A stretch of 64,000 bases of DNA from Linanthus parryae (lineage: Eukaryota; Streptophyta; Magnoliopsida; Ericales; Polemoniaceae), in NCBI GenBank assembly GCA_023055425.1, contig JALGPY010000009.1, forward strand, positions 18,045,775 through 18,109,774. Reading direction: 5' to 3'. This document shows positions 34,626-44,760 of the stretch, piece by piece. Numbering within the stretch: the first letter of the stretch is position 1; every line of letters starts with the position of its first letter. Under the pieces are notes generated by a model, which did not search any database, had not been told where the DNA came from, and saw only the letters and a list, made by a program, of their open reading frames with translations. Both the position numbers and the translations under genes were made by a program.

Positions 34626-34970
34626 TCAACTCTCGCAGTTACTTTGAATTGTTGCCGCAGCCGTTGACATGTCCGGCCAGTGAATCCCATACCTTTGGGC
34701 TTTCCGATAGATTGACACATCACTTTCCCCGCAAGTATGCTGGTGAATCTTTTCTAGCAGCGCTTGTCCCTCCTGCTGCGAGACGCATTGTATGAGTATT
34801 CCACCCGGGCCTTTGTAGTAGAGTGTGTTGTCATGTATGCAGTATCCCTTGGTGGATACCCAATTTTCTTTACTCGTTCCCTCTGCGATGGCGTGCAATA
34901 TTGGCTTCCTCCAGTCTGCATCGTCCATGCATTCATCCTCGCATGCGTCCTCCGTCAACGCCGATGACAC
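34626..34970 (-). pseudogene. Gypsy-2 linker between second RNase H and integrase
   Basis: 114 codons in the same frame as the RNase H ORF, with words typical of the Tat linker: DADWRKPILHAI, TLYYKGPGG and GIHWPDM. A frameshift near 34560 separates it from the integrase frame. It overlaps the start of the zinc-finger-like region and has no catalytic role of its own. Confidence 0.7.
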
Positions 34971-35075
34971 TCATACTTCAATTGAGATTCTTGCGAGGCA
35001 CTTATCCGCACTAACCTTGGATCCCAGAGTGGCCAAAGCATCATCATGCCGGTTATCTGCTCTAGGCTTATGTTC

Positions 35076-36209
35076 CTACCTGACATCGCAGAATTGTTGC
35101 ACCAGTTTCTGTACCAAGGTCCGGTAAGGCAATAGATTTACTTCCTTTAATCCATACTCGCCTGAAGCTTGTTTGACGATTAGCTTGGAATCCCCCATAA
35201 CCGTCAAATTGCTTACTTCTAGTGCCCTGGCTGCGCGAAGACCTGCAATGAGAGCTTCATACTCCGCTTCGTTGTTGGTGACTGCGAAGTCGAGTTTTGT
35301 GGACATCTGTATGACCTCTCCATCGGGCTTGGTCAGAACTATTCCAATCCCTCCACTTTTCCTTGTTGACGACCCGTCAAAATGGAGAGTCCAGTAAGGC
35401 AACTCAACTGCATAGATCTCGGGCCCCTCTAGTTCTTCCTCGATCACGGGCTCGTGGCTATTGTCAGGGAACTGTGCTAGCAAATCCGCCACCGCTTGCG
35501 ATTTGATTGCCCGCAGTCGAACGCACGTGATGTCGTAGGGATAGATGGTCATATACCATTTTGCCCGTCTTCCACCAGGAGAAGTGCGAGTCAAGAGGTA
35601 CCGTATGGGGTCACTCTTTGTAACCACTACCACTTTGTGCGAAGCGAAATAGTGCTTCAACTTTTCTATTACAAAGAGTAGAGCACGGAAATGACGCTCA
35701 ATATCTGTGTACCTTGATTCTGCTGGCTGCACTATGCGGGAAATATAGTAGATCGGCCTTTCTTGCCACTCATATTCCTGAGCCAAAAGTGCCCCTATAG
35801 ACTTCTTTGTTGATGTTAGGTACAGCAAAAGCGGCGATCCGAGCTGTGGTGCGATCATTACCCTTTGTGGCGTCAGCAAGTCCTTTAATCTCCCAAACGC
35901 GGCCTCATGTTCTGGAGTCCAGTTGTACACGGCATTCTTCTTGAGGAGATCACTAAAGTAGAAGGTTATTTCCGCGATCGCAGGAATGAACCTTCGCAGG
36001 TAAGATAACTTCCCCAAGAATGTTTTAAAAGCACTTTGATTATGCGGCGCGGTCGTGCTGGTGATGGCTGATACTTTTGCGGGATCAGGCTCGATGCCCT
36101 GGCGATGTATTACACATCCCAAGAACTTCCCCGAGGTTACTCTGAATGCGCACTTCATCGGGTTCATCTTTAGTTGGAAACTTCTGCATCTTTCGAATAC
36201 TTTCCGCAA
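35076..36209 (-). pseudogene. Gypsy-2 RT connection with degenerate RNase H plus archaeal-type RNase H
   Basis: 377 codons continuing the RT frame after a TAG. About residues 1-85 are the RT thumb and connection (KCAFRVTSGKFLGCVIH, FLGKLSYLRRFI). About 95-215 form the ordinary gypsy RNase H, where the usual LYTDAS-type Asp is lost (LLLYLTSTKKSIGALL), as known for Tat elements. About 270-375 form a second RNase H with intact acidic sites: WTLHFDGSS, TNNEAEYEALIAGL and MGDSKLIVKQ. A TAG at 35076-35078 ends it. The second domain probably supplies RNase H activity; that is family knowledge. Confidence 0.88.
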
Positions 36210-36215
36210 GTCCCC

Positions 36216-36953
36216 CTAGTGGTCCACTTCTTCCCTGGACTTGACAACCAAGTCATCTACATAAAATTCCACTTCCTTGTGCATCATGTCATGAAACAGA
36301 GCCATCATGGCTCGCTGATAAGTCGCGCCTGCGTTCTTGAGTCCGAACGACATAACCGTGTAATTGAAGACTCCCACAGGCGTGATGAATGCGGTTTTCC
36401 GTGCGTCTTCAGGGTCCATTTTGATCTGGTTGTACCCACTGAATCCATCCATAAAGCTGAACATACGATGACCCGCAGTCGAATCAATGAGCAGATCGAT
36501 GTTGGGCAGCGGGAAATCATCCTTAGGGCAAAAGCGGTTAAGGTCTCTGAAGTCTACATAGATACGAAGTTGTCCGTTCTTCTTCACCACGGGCACAATA
36601 TTAGCCAAACATGTGGGATGGTGATTGGGCTCGATGAACCTGTCCAGTAGCTTGACAATTTCTTGTTTGATTTTCACATTTATCTCCGGCCTGAAGCTCC
36701 TTGTGCTCTGCTTTACCGGCTTAGATCCTGGGATCACATCTAACCTATGCATGGTGATGCTCGTGTACAGACCGGGCATCTCATCGTATTCCCATGCGAA
36801 CACATCTCTGTACTCGGTCAGTAGCTGCAACAGTCTTTCTTCCTCCTCGCGCGTGAGGTCTGCACTCAGAAAAACGGGTCTCTTCTTTTCTTCGCTTGAG
36901 CTTAGGAATACCTCCTTCAGCTCTTGCTTCTGCGGTTTGGGCTTATCCTCCAT
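36216..36953 (-). pseudogene. Gypsy-2 reverse transcriptase
   Basis: The 245-codon RT core of a Ty3/gypsy element. Residues 45-80 carry the FAWEYDEMPG lead-in, and NIVPVVKKNGQLRIYVDFRDLN is the template-binding block (IVPVVKKNGQLRIYVDFRDL). MFSFMDGFSGYNQI holds the first catalytic Asp, and FYVDDLVVKS holds the catalytic pair near residue 230. All three are intact. The frame is continuous with flanking ORFs apart from TAA at 36978-36980 before it and TAG at 36216-36218 after it. The ATG used here is incidental, because RT belongs to a polyprotein. Confidence 0.9.
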
Positions 36954-37044
36954 GCACTCAGGCGCCTCTTTTAGCTTTTATTCCGCAACATCTTGTGTCT
37001 GCTTGTCCATTTCCATGACACGCTCGATTTGATTGATTTGCTCA

Positions 37045-37088
37045 GGGATATCCCCACGCTCGCGTGGGGGTATCCCCGCGCACCTTCA
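37045..37088 (-). promoter_or_regulatory. UGA codon followed by a strong hairpin between protease and RT
   Basis: On the - strand, TGA at 37088-37086 is followed after 9 nt by a 14-bp stem with one mismatch (37076-37063 against 37058-37045) and the loop CGAG. The reading frame is the same before and after. The arrangement resembles retroviral stop-codon readthrough signals, but function is inferred. Confidence 0.4.
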
Positions 37089-37385
37089 TCTGCGGTAGCA
37101 TTTCTTCCCGTTTGCGTAGAAGCTTTCTATCTCTTTGCCTGCGGGATCATGCTTTACTACCCTTTTCAGGGTGTACACACTCTTTCTTTGATAGGCGATT
37201 CGCGGTGCCTCTTCTCGCGCGGACGACATTTCCTTGGTCTCCTCCCTTGTCACCATTACCCCTGCTGGTGATTGATCCTTGATGTCCTCCCACCGAGGCA
37301 AAGGGGTCGAATTGAACGGCCCTGGCGTTTTCTCGTCTGCCATCTCAGTGAACCACACTACATCGGTGAGATGAGCTTCATCCAA
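37086..37385 (-). pseudogene. Gypsy-2 protease C-terminal spacer
   Basis: 99 codons downstream of a one-base shift near 37390, with the Tat-type spacer word DEAHLTDVVWFTEMADEK. It leads to the TGA at 37086 and, in the same frame, to the RT ORF. No catalytic motif is visible. Confidence 0.65.
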
Positions 37386-37870
37386 ATTAAAAGGTTTACC
37401 GAGGCTGGTATCTCCACTACTCTGTCGTTCCAGATAGCCTTCATCACCTGGTGAGCTGTCGAGGGGACTGCATCAAAGCGATGAATCCAAGCTCGCCCTA
37501 TGATCATATGATATGTAGTGTTCGCATCGATGACGTAGAATTTGGCTGAACATTTGATTTTTCCTATCTGGACGCCCAGACGGATCCATCCTATCGTCAT
37601 CCTGGAATCGCTTCCAAACCCCATCAGTGGGGATGGACGTCTGACAATCTTCTGCTTCGGGATTCCCGCTAACTTTAAAGTGTTGAGTGAGACCACGTTG
37701 ACTGCCGCTCCTCCGTCGAAGAACGCCCTTTTGAACTCAACACCATTGATTACTGTCGTTACGTACAAAGGCTTCTGGTGGCTCGCATCTGTCTTCTTGT
37801 CGCTTGCGGAGAAGGTCATGACCTTTTCTGTGGAACGAGATGCTCTGACAACTTTCCCATTGTAAACCAC
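37358..37870 (-). pseudogene. Gypsy-2 aspartic protease
   Basis: The frame is continuous with gag apart from TAA at 37910-37912. At about residues 45-65 AFFDGGAAVNVVSLNTLKL is the retropepsin active-site region, with D-G-G in place of D-S/T-G. The second conserved part is IGRAWIHRFDAVPSTAHQ near residues 133-150. The protease would mature the Gag-Pol polyprotein. The frame is lost by a one-base shift near 37390. Confidence 0.85.
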
Positions 37871-37909
37871 GATGTCTTCTGCGTAATCCTCTGCTATCCT
37901 TAGAATTGC

Positions 37910-39701
37910 TTATGTCATTTCTTTCCGGCATTTCTCCGAAAATTTCATTTCATCGAAGAACCTGCTGAACCCGTGCGATCCCTTCATCCGATCGGCACGT
38001 TCGTCCTCCGTATCTATACTGTAATCCTCCTCATTGTAAACTTCGGCAATGATGGGTAGACCGTCTTCCGCAATCTCTTTGAGGTCCATAATCGCGATCA
38101 TGGCCACCTCTTTGCCCTTCGGCTCTTGCTCCGCATGGGCAGGCAGTGGATTGTTTCGCACATCCTGCCTCTGGTCGCTGACAATCAACTCGCCGTCTTT
38201 CATCTTTCGGCTCACCATGTTCCTGAGCTTCTTGCAATCAGCCGTGGGGTGCATTATCTTCCCGTGGCATTCGCACCATTTTGGGTCCCTCATCATTATC
38301 TTGGAGGGTATCCTTTCGAGCGTCGGCAAGATACCGTCCTTACGCCACTGCTTACACAAGTCAATCGCCTCCTCCACCGAGCATGGTAGGGGTGGCGCAC
38401 CCAAGTTTGTAACCCTGGGTTGCTTTTGTGGCGAGACTGTATTCACCTCAGCCTCACGCCCCCTCTTGTAGCTAAACCTTCCAATTTTAAAAGTAGTTCC
38501 GCTCGGGGATCGTTCGGGGGCGTGTTTCTTCTTCCGCCTCTCCACTATAGGCTCTATGTTTTTCGTGCACTCCATTAATTTTGAAAAGGTGGGAGTCTGT
38601 AAGTTGATGAGCATACCTTTGTACTCGTCTCGCATACCTTGCAGACATATTTCCATGAGCCTGCCCTCAAGCACTTCATCTCTACACTCCAAGGACTTGG
38701 CCCTTAATTTCTTGATGAACGTTACTCCGTCCTCCTCGCGCTTCTGGTACATGCGAGAGAGATTGATCATTGTCACATTTTCCTCCACCTGAAAGAATTT
38801 GGTATAAAACTTCTGAACCATGTCATCCCAGGTCTTCAAGGATCCGGACTCTAACGTCCTGTACCACTTGTAGGCGACATTTCCCAAGGATTTGGGGAAC
38901 TCACGCATTAGTAACTTAGGATCGGCTCCATATGGTCCCATCACATCGATGAAACGCATGACGTGCTCGTGAGCATTCCCGTTGACGTCTTCGAACTTGT
39001 CCCATTTGGGAGCCTTGTACCCTGCGGGGTTAGGCATGAGATAACTTTCTCGTGGTATAGGTGGATCATTGTCCACCTTTGGAATGATGGTATCTGCGAA
39101 CGGTTGATTAGCCAAGATGGTTTCTATGCGCCGCTGCAGCGACGTCATGCACTCCGGTGCACTTCCCCCAGCAGCAGGAGGAAGGGTTGTTGCAGTTGGA
39201 GGCGACACATATGCCGCGTTCGGGCTCGGAGCGTACTGTGCATTCACGTTGCCCCACGTCGCCGGCGGAGGAGGCAAGGGGTACTGTGAAGACGGATTGG
39301 GTGTCAGAATTGGCGGTTGAGGAATATGAGTGGTAGGAGGCAATATTTGAGCAGTTTGCCCCTGAATTGAGGGCAACTGCGCCATCGCCGGTGGGGTTTG
39401 CAGATTAGGGTTAGGTGGTGTGGGTATCACCCCCATCCCTTTAGTGGTGGAAGCTCCTCCTCCCTGAGAGACGGCAGTGGCAGATGTGGGATTCGGGGCA
39501 AGGGTCCCTAGGATGGCCATTACGTTCATCTGTGCGGATTGCAGATTGAGCCTTAAGAGCCTTTGCCTGATTCTGGATGGTGGCATTCAAGGCCTCTAGC
39601 GTCGGAGCCTCACCGGCGGCCGTAGGAGTGTGACGGGTCTCCTCTCCCGAGGTGGTCTCCGTGGAGGGCGATCTGTTACTGACATCATCTTCATGAGACA
39701 T
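37910..39701 (-). pseudogene. Gypsy-2 gag, one frameshift
   Basis: The ATG at 39701 follows the PBS by about 20 bp and starts an acidic N-terminus (MSHEDDVSNRSPSTETTSGE). A one-base shift near 39545 moves to the 558-codon frame 39586-37910. The Pro/Gln-rich region to about residue 150 is followed by the gag domain: YKAPKWDKFEDVNGNAHEH, MREFPKSLGNVAYKWYRTL, TWDDMVQKFYTKFF and FIKKLRAKSLECRDE. A zinc-knuckle-like CECHGKIMHPTADCKKL lies near residue 440. The stop at 37910 separates it from protease in the same frame. The gag family is certain; only the shift and stop prevent expression. Confidence 0.88.
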
Positions 39702-39720
39702 GGTTGCTTGCAGTGGTAAG

Positions 39721-39741
39721 TTTCACGTCGGGTTCACCAAA
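39721..39741 (-). promoter_or_regulatory. Gypsy-2 primer-binding site
   Basis: On the - strand TTTGGTGAACCCGACGTGAAA starts directly after the LTR end TCGTACACA. TGG followed by a GAACCCG word fits a tRNA 3' end; I do not assign the tRNA. Confidence 0.7.
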
Positions 39742-40354
39742 TGTGTACGAGAGAATCCTGCAGAGAGAATTCAATATACACCAAGAGTAGGGGATAGAAA
39801 GAACACAAGAGAAGTAAGGTTGTGTGTAGGGAGAGAGTAAGGCAATAGCACTGTATGAGAGAGAGACAGGATTTTGGCAGAGCTTTCGCGTATTTCAGGT
39901 GATGCACCCTTGTATGGAAGGGTTAACGACCCTATATATAACGGAGAATGTGACCGTTGTAGTGTGGTTAATGCGCCCATTAATGGCGGCTTAATTAGCT
40001 TAACCACAATGGCACGTTCGTCCGCGTATATAGGGACCGTTACGGCACGTTATCCGCGTATTCCGGAACCGTTACGAGGTTGACCGGGTTTATGGAGCTC
40101 GTGCCATAAATCTCTCAAAGCAGTTACTAGAGGTCGCGCGCGGGCTTGGTTGTCGCTCGCGCGTGACAGTACTTACTCTAGCCTCCAAACCACTAAGTCC
40201 CTACAAGTCTCGTGTGGTGGTATGCGAGGGCCCTGTCTCGCAGCCCCCATGTGGATCAGCGCGGCTGGTGATCCAGTGTGTGTGGAGCACAGCTAGGTGT
40301 GCTGGATGGTTGCTATGTGGCTAGGATTTGCCTGTCTAGAAAACACTATCTACA
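39742..40354 (-). repeat. Gypsy-2 5' LTR
   Basis: 613 bp, TGTAGATAGTG...CGTACACA on the - strand, with a TATA-like CTATATATAACGG near 39931. The LTR plus the neighbouring ACTAC sets the element boundary. Confidence 0.9.
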
Positions 40355-40359
40355 ACTAC

Positions 40360-40909
40360 CAAAGAAAGAAAAAAAAAAATCTATGGTTTGACACGGGAAA
40401 CGAGTGATGCTTCTCATGAAAGGTTCACATATTTTTTTTCTAAATTTTCATTTTTTTCATTTTTTATGAATTTTTCTAATTTTTATTATTTTTTGGATTT
40501 TCTTTTTTTTCATTTATTTTTTTATTTTTCAACATAATGTAAGCTACAAAGAGAGAAAAATATAGTGCAAGTAACCAACTAATTAAATTTAGAATCCACT
40601 CCCCCCCCAACTTAAATGTCACATTGTCCTCAATGTGTGAGAACAATGGAAGAGCATACAAAGTCATATAAGAGAAAAGGGATAAAAGGACCTTATTTTC
40701 GAGTCTTTGGTCACCACGCACCATCCATCTTCCTCCAGGAGCAACCTACAAAATGGAAATAGAAGAGAGAAAAAAAAATCCAAGAAATAGAGATAAACTA
40801 ATTTATTTACGTACAACTAGAGAGGTGTAAAGAATAAATGATGCTATCCAACCCCCAATCTCGGAAATTTCTTTCCATGCCATGCCCCTACTTCATTATT
40901 AGAAAAGTA
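40360..40909 (-). other. LARD interior downstream of the ORF
   Basis: Very AT-rich, with T runs at about 40431-40530 and a C run near 40601. No supported gene; the 82-codon frame at 40476-40724 is low-complexity. Confidence 0.5.
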
Positions 40910-41824
40910 CTACTCCTTCAAAAAGTTTGATTCATCAATTAGAATAGAAAGAAAAAGTAATGCCAATGCACAAAAGATGAATAAGACATGCAAGAAAAAT
41001 CTAAAAATTAAGCTAGAGCAAGTGGTTATGTCATGCATCATCTTAAGAAAATGGTTTGAAATCCTCAAATGAATTGAATCATAGAATGAGTCTTCAGAAG
41101 TTGCCAAACTTTTACTTGAAATCACAACTTTAGAGATATGGGCAACTTGTAAATCTTCCATCTCATCAATTTTAAATAAGTCATATGGATTTAGGGATGT
41201 GGCTTCACAAGTGGGAGTTAAAATAATTTGATAACTTGAAGCCACATCCAAACCCTTGGGCACATCTTCTAAAATAAGCTCGCTTGACTCTTGCTGAAGT
41301 TGTGCCAAGAATTTCTCCTCCTCCGCATCGAAATCAACGTGCCCTTCAATAAGGAGAGATGAAAGGGACTCACAATCATAAAAAAAAATTATATTTTCCA
41401 AAATAAGCTCGCTTGACTCTTGGTCAAGTTGTGCTAAGAATCTCTCCTCAATCTCTCGTGAAGATGGTTCTCGTAGAGTATCCTCTAATTCATCACAAAA
41501 AAAGTAATGCTCATGATCATTGGAAATCGTGTGAGTATTAGGCTCTTCATGAGCACAAGACAAGACAATATTTCCTTCATGAAAGGTAGCATCTAATTTG
41601 ACTTCTAACTCATCACATGAGTGGTTTCCATTTTGTGAATCCTCCTCACATGTGTCACTATGTGAGTCATCAAAAATGTTTCCACTCACGTCATGCCTTG
41701 AAGAGTCATAATCACAAATATGAATCTCACTACCAATATCACTATCACATGCTTCTCTAGAATGTACAAATGAAAAATGAATACAATCACCTATCCTAGT
41801 AGAAACAACTCCATCATCAAACAC
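40910..41824 (-). CDS. Unrecognised acidic protein of the LARD element, C-terminal part
   Basis: 304 codons open in AT-rich DNA where stops should be frequent, in the sense orientation of the element. I do not recognise the family. The first half is rich in Asp, Glu, Ser, His and Cys. Two related segments, EERFLAQLDQESSELILENI at about residues 125-144 and EEKFLAQLQQESSELILEDV at about 168-187, form an internal duplication. Near the C-terminus FRFFLHVLFIFCALALLFLS looks like one membrane-spanning helix. It is probably the last part of a longer frame beginning near 42400 and broken twice by frameshifts. It might be a divergent Gag or env-like protein; neither has motif support. Confidence 0.55.
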   Translation of the reverse strand: MFDDGVVSTRIGDCIHFSFVHSREACDSDIGSEIHICDYDSSRHDVSGNIFDDSHSDTCEEDSQNGNHSCDELEVKLDATFHEGNIVLSCAHEEPNTHTISNDHEHYFFCDELEDTLREPSSREIEERFLAQLDQESSELILENIIFFYDCESLSSLLIEGHVDFDAEEEKFLAQLQQESSELILEDVPKGLDVASSYQIILTPTCEATSLNPYDLFKIDEMEDLQVAHISKVVISSKSLATSEDSFYDSIHLRISNHFLKMMHDITTCSSLIFRFFLHVLFIFCALALLFLSILIDESNFLKE

Positions 41825-41874
41825 ATCATCAAAAATTTGGTCATGAATAGGCTCGTGATGTGTGTGAATGGGAA

Positions 41875-42445
41875 CTAGAGACTTTTGTGATGGCGAGTCT
41901 TGTGAAGAGTAAGAAATATATGCAAGAACTCATCATCACGACATTTTGAATATAATGATTCCACTATATCAGCCAAGTGAGAAAATGCTTCTACTAGTTC
42001 TTTTGTGCCTTGAAAATATTTTTGCATTGTCTCCTCAAGAGAACTACTTATAGGCCTATCTAATTCCTCATTCACATAATCTTCCCTTTCAAAATAATTC
42101 ACTCTTGATTCACACATCATATCATTATATTGATAAATGCAAGAGTCATGAGAGTTCGAAAACATGTAAGTGTGTGAGGGAGGTGATTGTCCACAAGAAG
42201 TATGATATGTAATCTAGTGTCCTACTATCATGCCACGAATGATCATTCTTAAAAAAATAATAACCATTGTTAATAGCACTTTCACGTTTGGCAAGCATTG
42301 ATTCCCTGGAATGATTTTTATGATTAGTAAATGCATTGTCGTAAGGACATGAAGGAACGATCGACCTCTCACCAAGTCCAAAATGTTCATGAGACATATT
42401 TTCAAGTAGGTAGATGAGAAGTACTTGATGAGAGGTATGGATCAC
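41875..42445 (-). pseudogene. Upstream part of the LARD ORF, in two frames
   Basis: Two overlapping frames (42445-42146 and 41875-42165) read in order. The first has a plausible start MSHEHFGLGERS at about 42397, 140 bp after the PBS. The second contains NYFEREDYVNEELDRP and the helical SSLEETMQKYFQGTKELVEA. A stop near 41875 and a shift separate it from the 304-codon frame. Together the pieces would be roughly 500 codons in the gag position. No zinc knuckle or gag domain is visible. Confidence 0.45.
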
Positions 42446-42537
42446 ACTTAATCAACCACAAACAACTAGAGAAAATGTCAAAAACAAATTACTAACTAAC
42501 TAAGAAAGTAAAGAAAATCAAATCTAACACCTAACCT

Positions 42538-42559
42538 CTCCCCAGCAACGGCGCCAAAA
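42538..42559 (-). promoter_or_regulatory. LARD primer-binding site, Asp-tRNA type
   Basis: On the - strand TTTTGGCGCCGTTGCTGGGG lies a few bases after the LTR end GTCGAACA. It is the same PBS as Gypsy-1, linking this element to the Athila group. Confidence 0.85.
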
Positions 42560-42562
42560 TCT

Positions 42563-44760
42563 TGTTCGACAAAAATCATCCCAAGTATAGGATATCGTCT
42601 CAAGTAATAATATCCGGTAAGTCCGGAGTCGAATCCACAAGGAGATAATGACTTGCAAAACTAGAATAGAGAGTAGAAAACAACCAACTAAAGCGATAAA
42701 GGAAATTTCTCATAGGCTTTAGAGCTAGCCAAGCTATCAAATCCACCACCTAAGTGATGGAGCAAGTTGAATTTGTGATTTAGCAAAACTAAATAACTAA
42801 GAAAAGAAACGAAATATCAAGTAGAGAGGGGCTAGGGATCATCGGTTTCTCTAGTGACCAATCCTCCTATTATGTTCAAGCCCGGTTATCAAATTGCATG
42901 TGTCAATCCACAAGACAAGTATCTCAAGAAGTGATTGCTCATTGCAATCCAACCCGCGACAAGAGAAGTGTGTAAATCCAACACGCTAATCAAGCACTAA
43001 AGAGGCTATTCAAATGAGATTCCCCAAATTTCAAGTGTTTCAACATCAATCATATGTAAACACACATAGGTGTTTCCACATGAAGGATCAAGCAACTAGT
43101 GAGATTTGTAGATTCTCAGTCAAATCACCTAACTAGTACTCAATTTCTCAAAGTTAGGATTGATGAGTTCCTCTCACTCAAATGCAACTTCAAATCAAAC
43201 ACGTCAAAAGTATTCGCACATCTACCTATTCAATGCATCAAATACTTCAACAAGAGAAACCTAAATACTACACTAAGTATTCAAGTGAACCCAATTCAAC
43301 CCATTCATCCTTGAAGTTCAACTTGTATCAATAAGAGGATTAGGGCACTAGATAGTCCCAAATCACCCAAGCAATTGAATTTTCTTGACATTATAGATTC
43401 AAGAGAGCTAAAGAGAAATATCATTTCATTCATCATACTTGAATCCAACACTTGTTTTCACCAATTCAACCTCATAACTTGATTCAAATAAACAAAATTA
43501 AGCAATAATCACTCTAAATTAGATTTCAACTAAACAAAATGAAGATAACTAACAAACTAGAGCAGCTTATAGCTGCTGATAGCTACTTTAACTGAGTATC
43601 ATTACTAGCAAAAACAGAGCCGAAGAGCAGAGCACTGAAACATCAAGAACAGAGCCAAAAACGCCCTGAAATCTTACTAAAATTCGTCCTCTTCTCTCCC
43701 TCTCTTCCTCTTTCTCTGTTCTTGGCATTTATAGAGCTCAAGAACAAACCCAAAAGAGGGGAAAATCAGAGAGAGAGAGAGAGGAGAAACAGAGTTCGTT
43801 GAGCACTGTGTGGAGCCGAAAGTGTGAGAGAGAGAGCCGAACTTCTTCGCTCTTTTGTTTATATAGACTTGAGGGATGGGTTTATTGGCCTCCAAGGAGT
43901 GATCTCCACCCTCGAATGGAACTGAGAGAGCCTCCATCGTTGATCATCAGCACCTTCATGGACCCTAGGAGAATTGGAGCTTTCTTTGTTACTTCGTTTT
44001 TTGCCGAATTGAAGAGTGGGTTAGGAAGAGGATTGGACAAGGAGAAGATTGGGACCGATTTGGGCAAGTTTGGTGAAGATTTGAGGGCGAGGTCAGCCTT
44101 GGACAAAGCTTCAGACGAGCTTTCATGGAGGTTGCTGTGTCTCTACGTGTATACTGTCGGGAGAGAGAGACAGACGTGTGAGAGAGGCCTCTATTTCGCC
44201 AGATTTGCACTTGGCTCCCCCCTTAGTTTGCTGGTGATTTAAAAAGACCTCCTTCTCTTCTCAAAAGGTTTAGAATATTACAACTACACCCCAAATCCGT
44301 TAAGAACACTACACTACAGCCCTTAAATCTTTTATAAAGCTCCACTTTTGCCCCAATTCCGTTAAGTTGACTTCAAACAAGCCCTTTTGATGTAATTTTG
44401 GTCTTATAAATTGTTCCATTGGCTTCTTGACTTCAATTTTTTGCCACTAACTTCCCATTTCTTATCATTTAGACTCATAAATCTTCACTTCAACATGCAG
44501 TTAAGTCCTCTAGCTCACTTGATCTTCAAATTAAGCTCTTCTAGCTTTTTCTTCACGTTCTATTGGACCTCCAAATATCTTTCAATTCATCATTTAAGCT
44601 AAAATGCGACTTTAACCTAACAAAATAAGAGGAAAAACAACCAAGACTACAAAAACAAGCATAAGTCTAGATATTGGGATATAACACGCAAATTACACAT
44701 AAAAGTAAGTTAAAAGGAGTTCAATAACCTACTAAAATATGCGATTTACCATCCTTAACA
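42563..44760 (-). repeat. LARD 5' LTR, full length
   Basis: 2198 bp; on the - strand TGTTAAGGATGG...TTTTGTCGAACA. It carries GA-rich runs near 43770, a TATA-like TTTATATAGAC near 43857 and the ends needed to define the truncated partner. The 147-codon + frame at 43799-44242 is antisense and not called. Confidence 0.9.

Larger units (their letters stand above)
33343..40354 (-). mobile_element. Gypsy-2: Tat-like Ty3/gypsy retrotransposon
   Basis: The duplication ACTAC flanks the element at 33338-33342 and 40355-40359. On the - strand the order is 5' LTR (40354-39742), PBS, gag, protease, RT, RNase H, a second RNase H, integrase and a truncated 3' LTR (about 33660-33343). A second, archaeal-type RNase H between the ordinary RNase H and integrase is the hallmark of the Tat group. 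Lesions: frameshifts near 39545, 37390 and 34560, and in-frame stops at 37910, 37086, 36978, 36216, 35076 and 33968. The 7-kb length reflects loss of the 3' end. Confidence 0.93.
30312..44760 (-). mobile_element. LARD-like LTR retrotransposon without pol, host of Gypsy-2
   Basis: Large direct repeats at 30312-32103 and 42563-44760 are the LTRs. On the - strand an Asp-tRNA-type PBS (42538-42559) follows the right LTR, and the PPT AGTTGGGGGTG (about 32104-32114) precedes the left one. Without Gypsy-2 the interior is only 3.45 kb. It shows no protease, integrase or RT, only an unrecognised ORF series (40910-42445). This is the layout of a large retrotransposon derivative that needs proteins from an Athila-like partner. 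The distal 406 bp of its 3' LTR is missing, so no target duplication can be read. Confidence 0.82.

Noticed and set aside
43099..43314. 71-codon frame repeated at 30454-30669
   Set aside because: Both copies are LTR sequence of the same element; the match reflects LTR identity rather than coding constraint.
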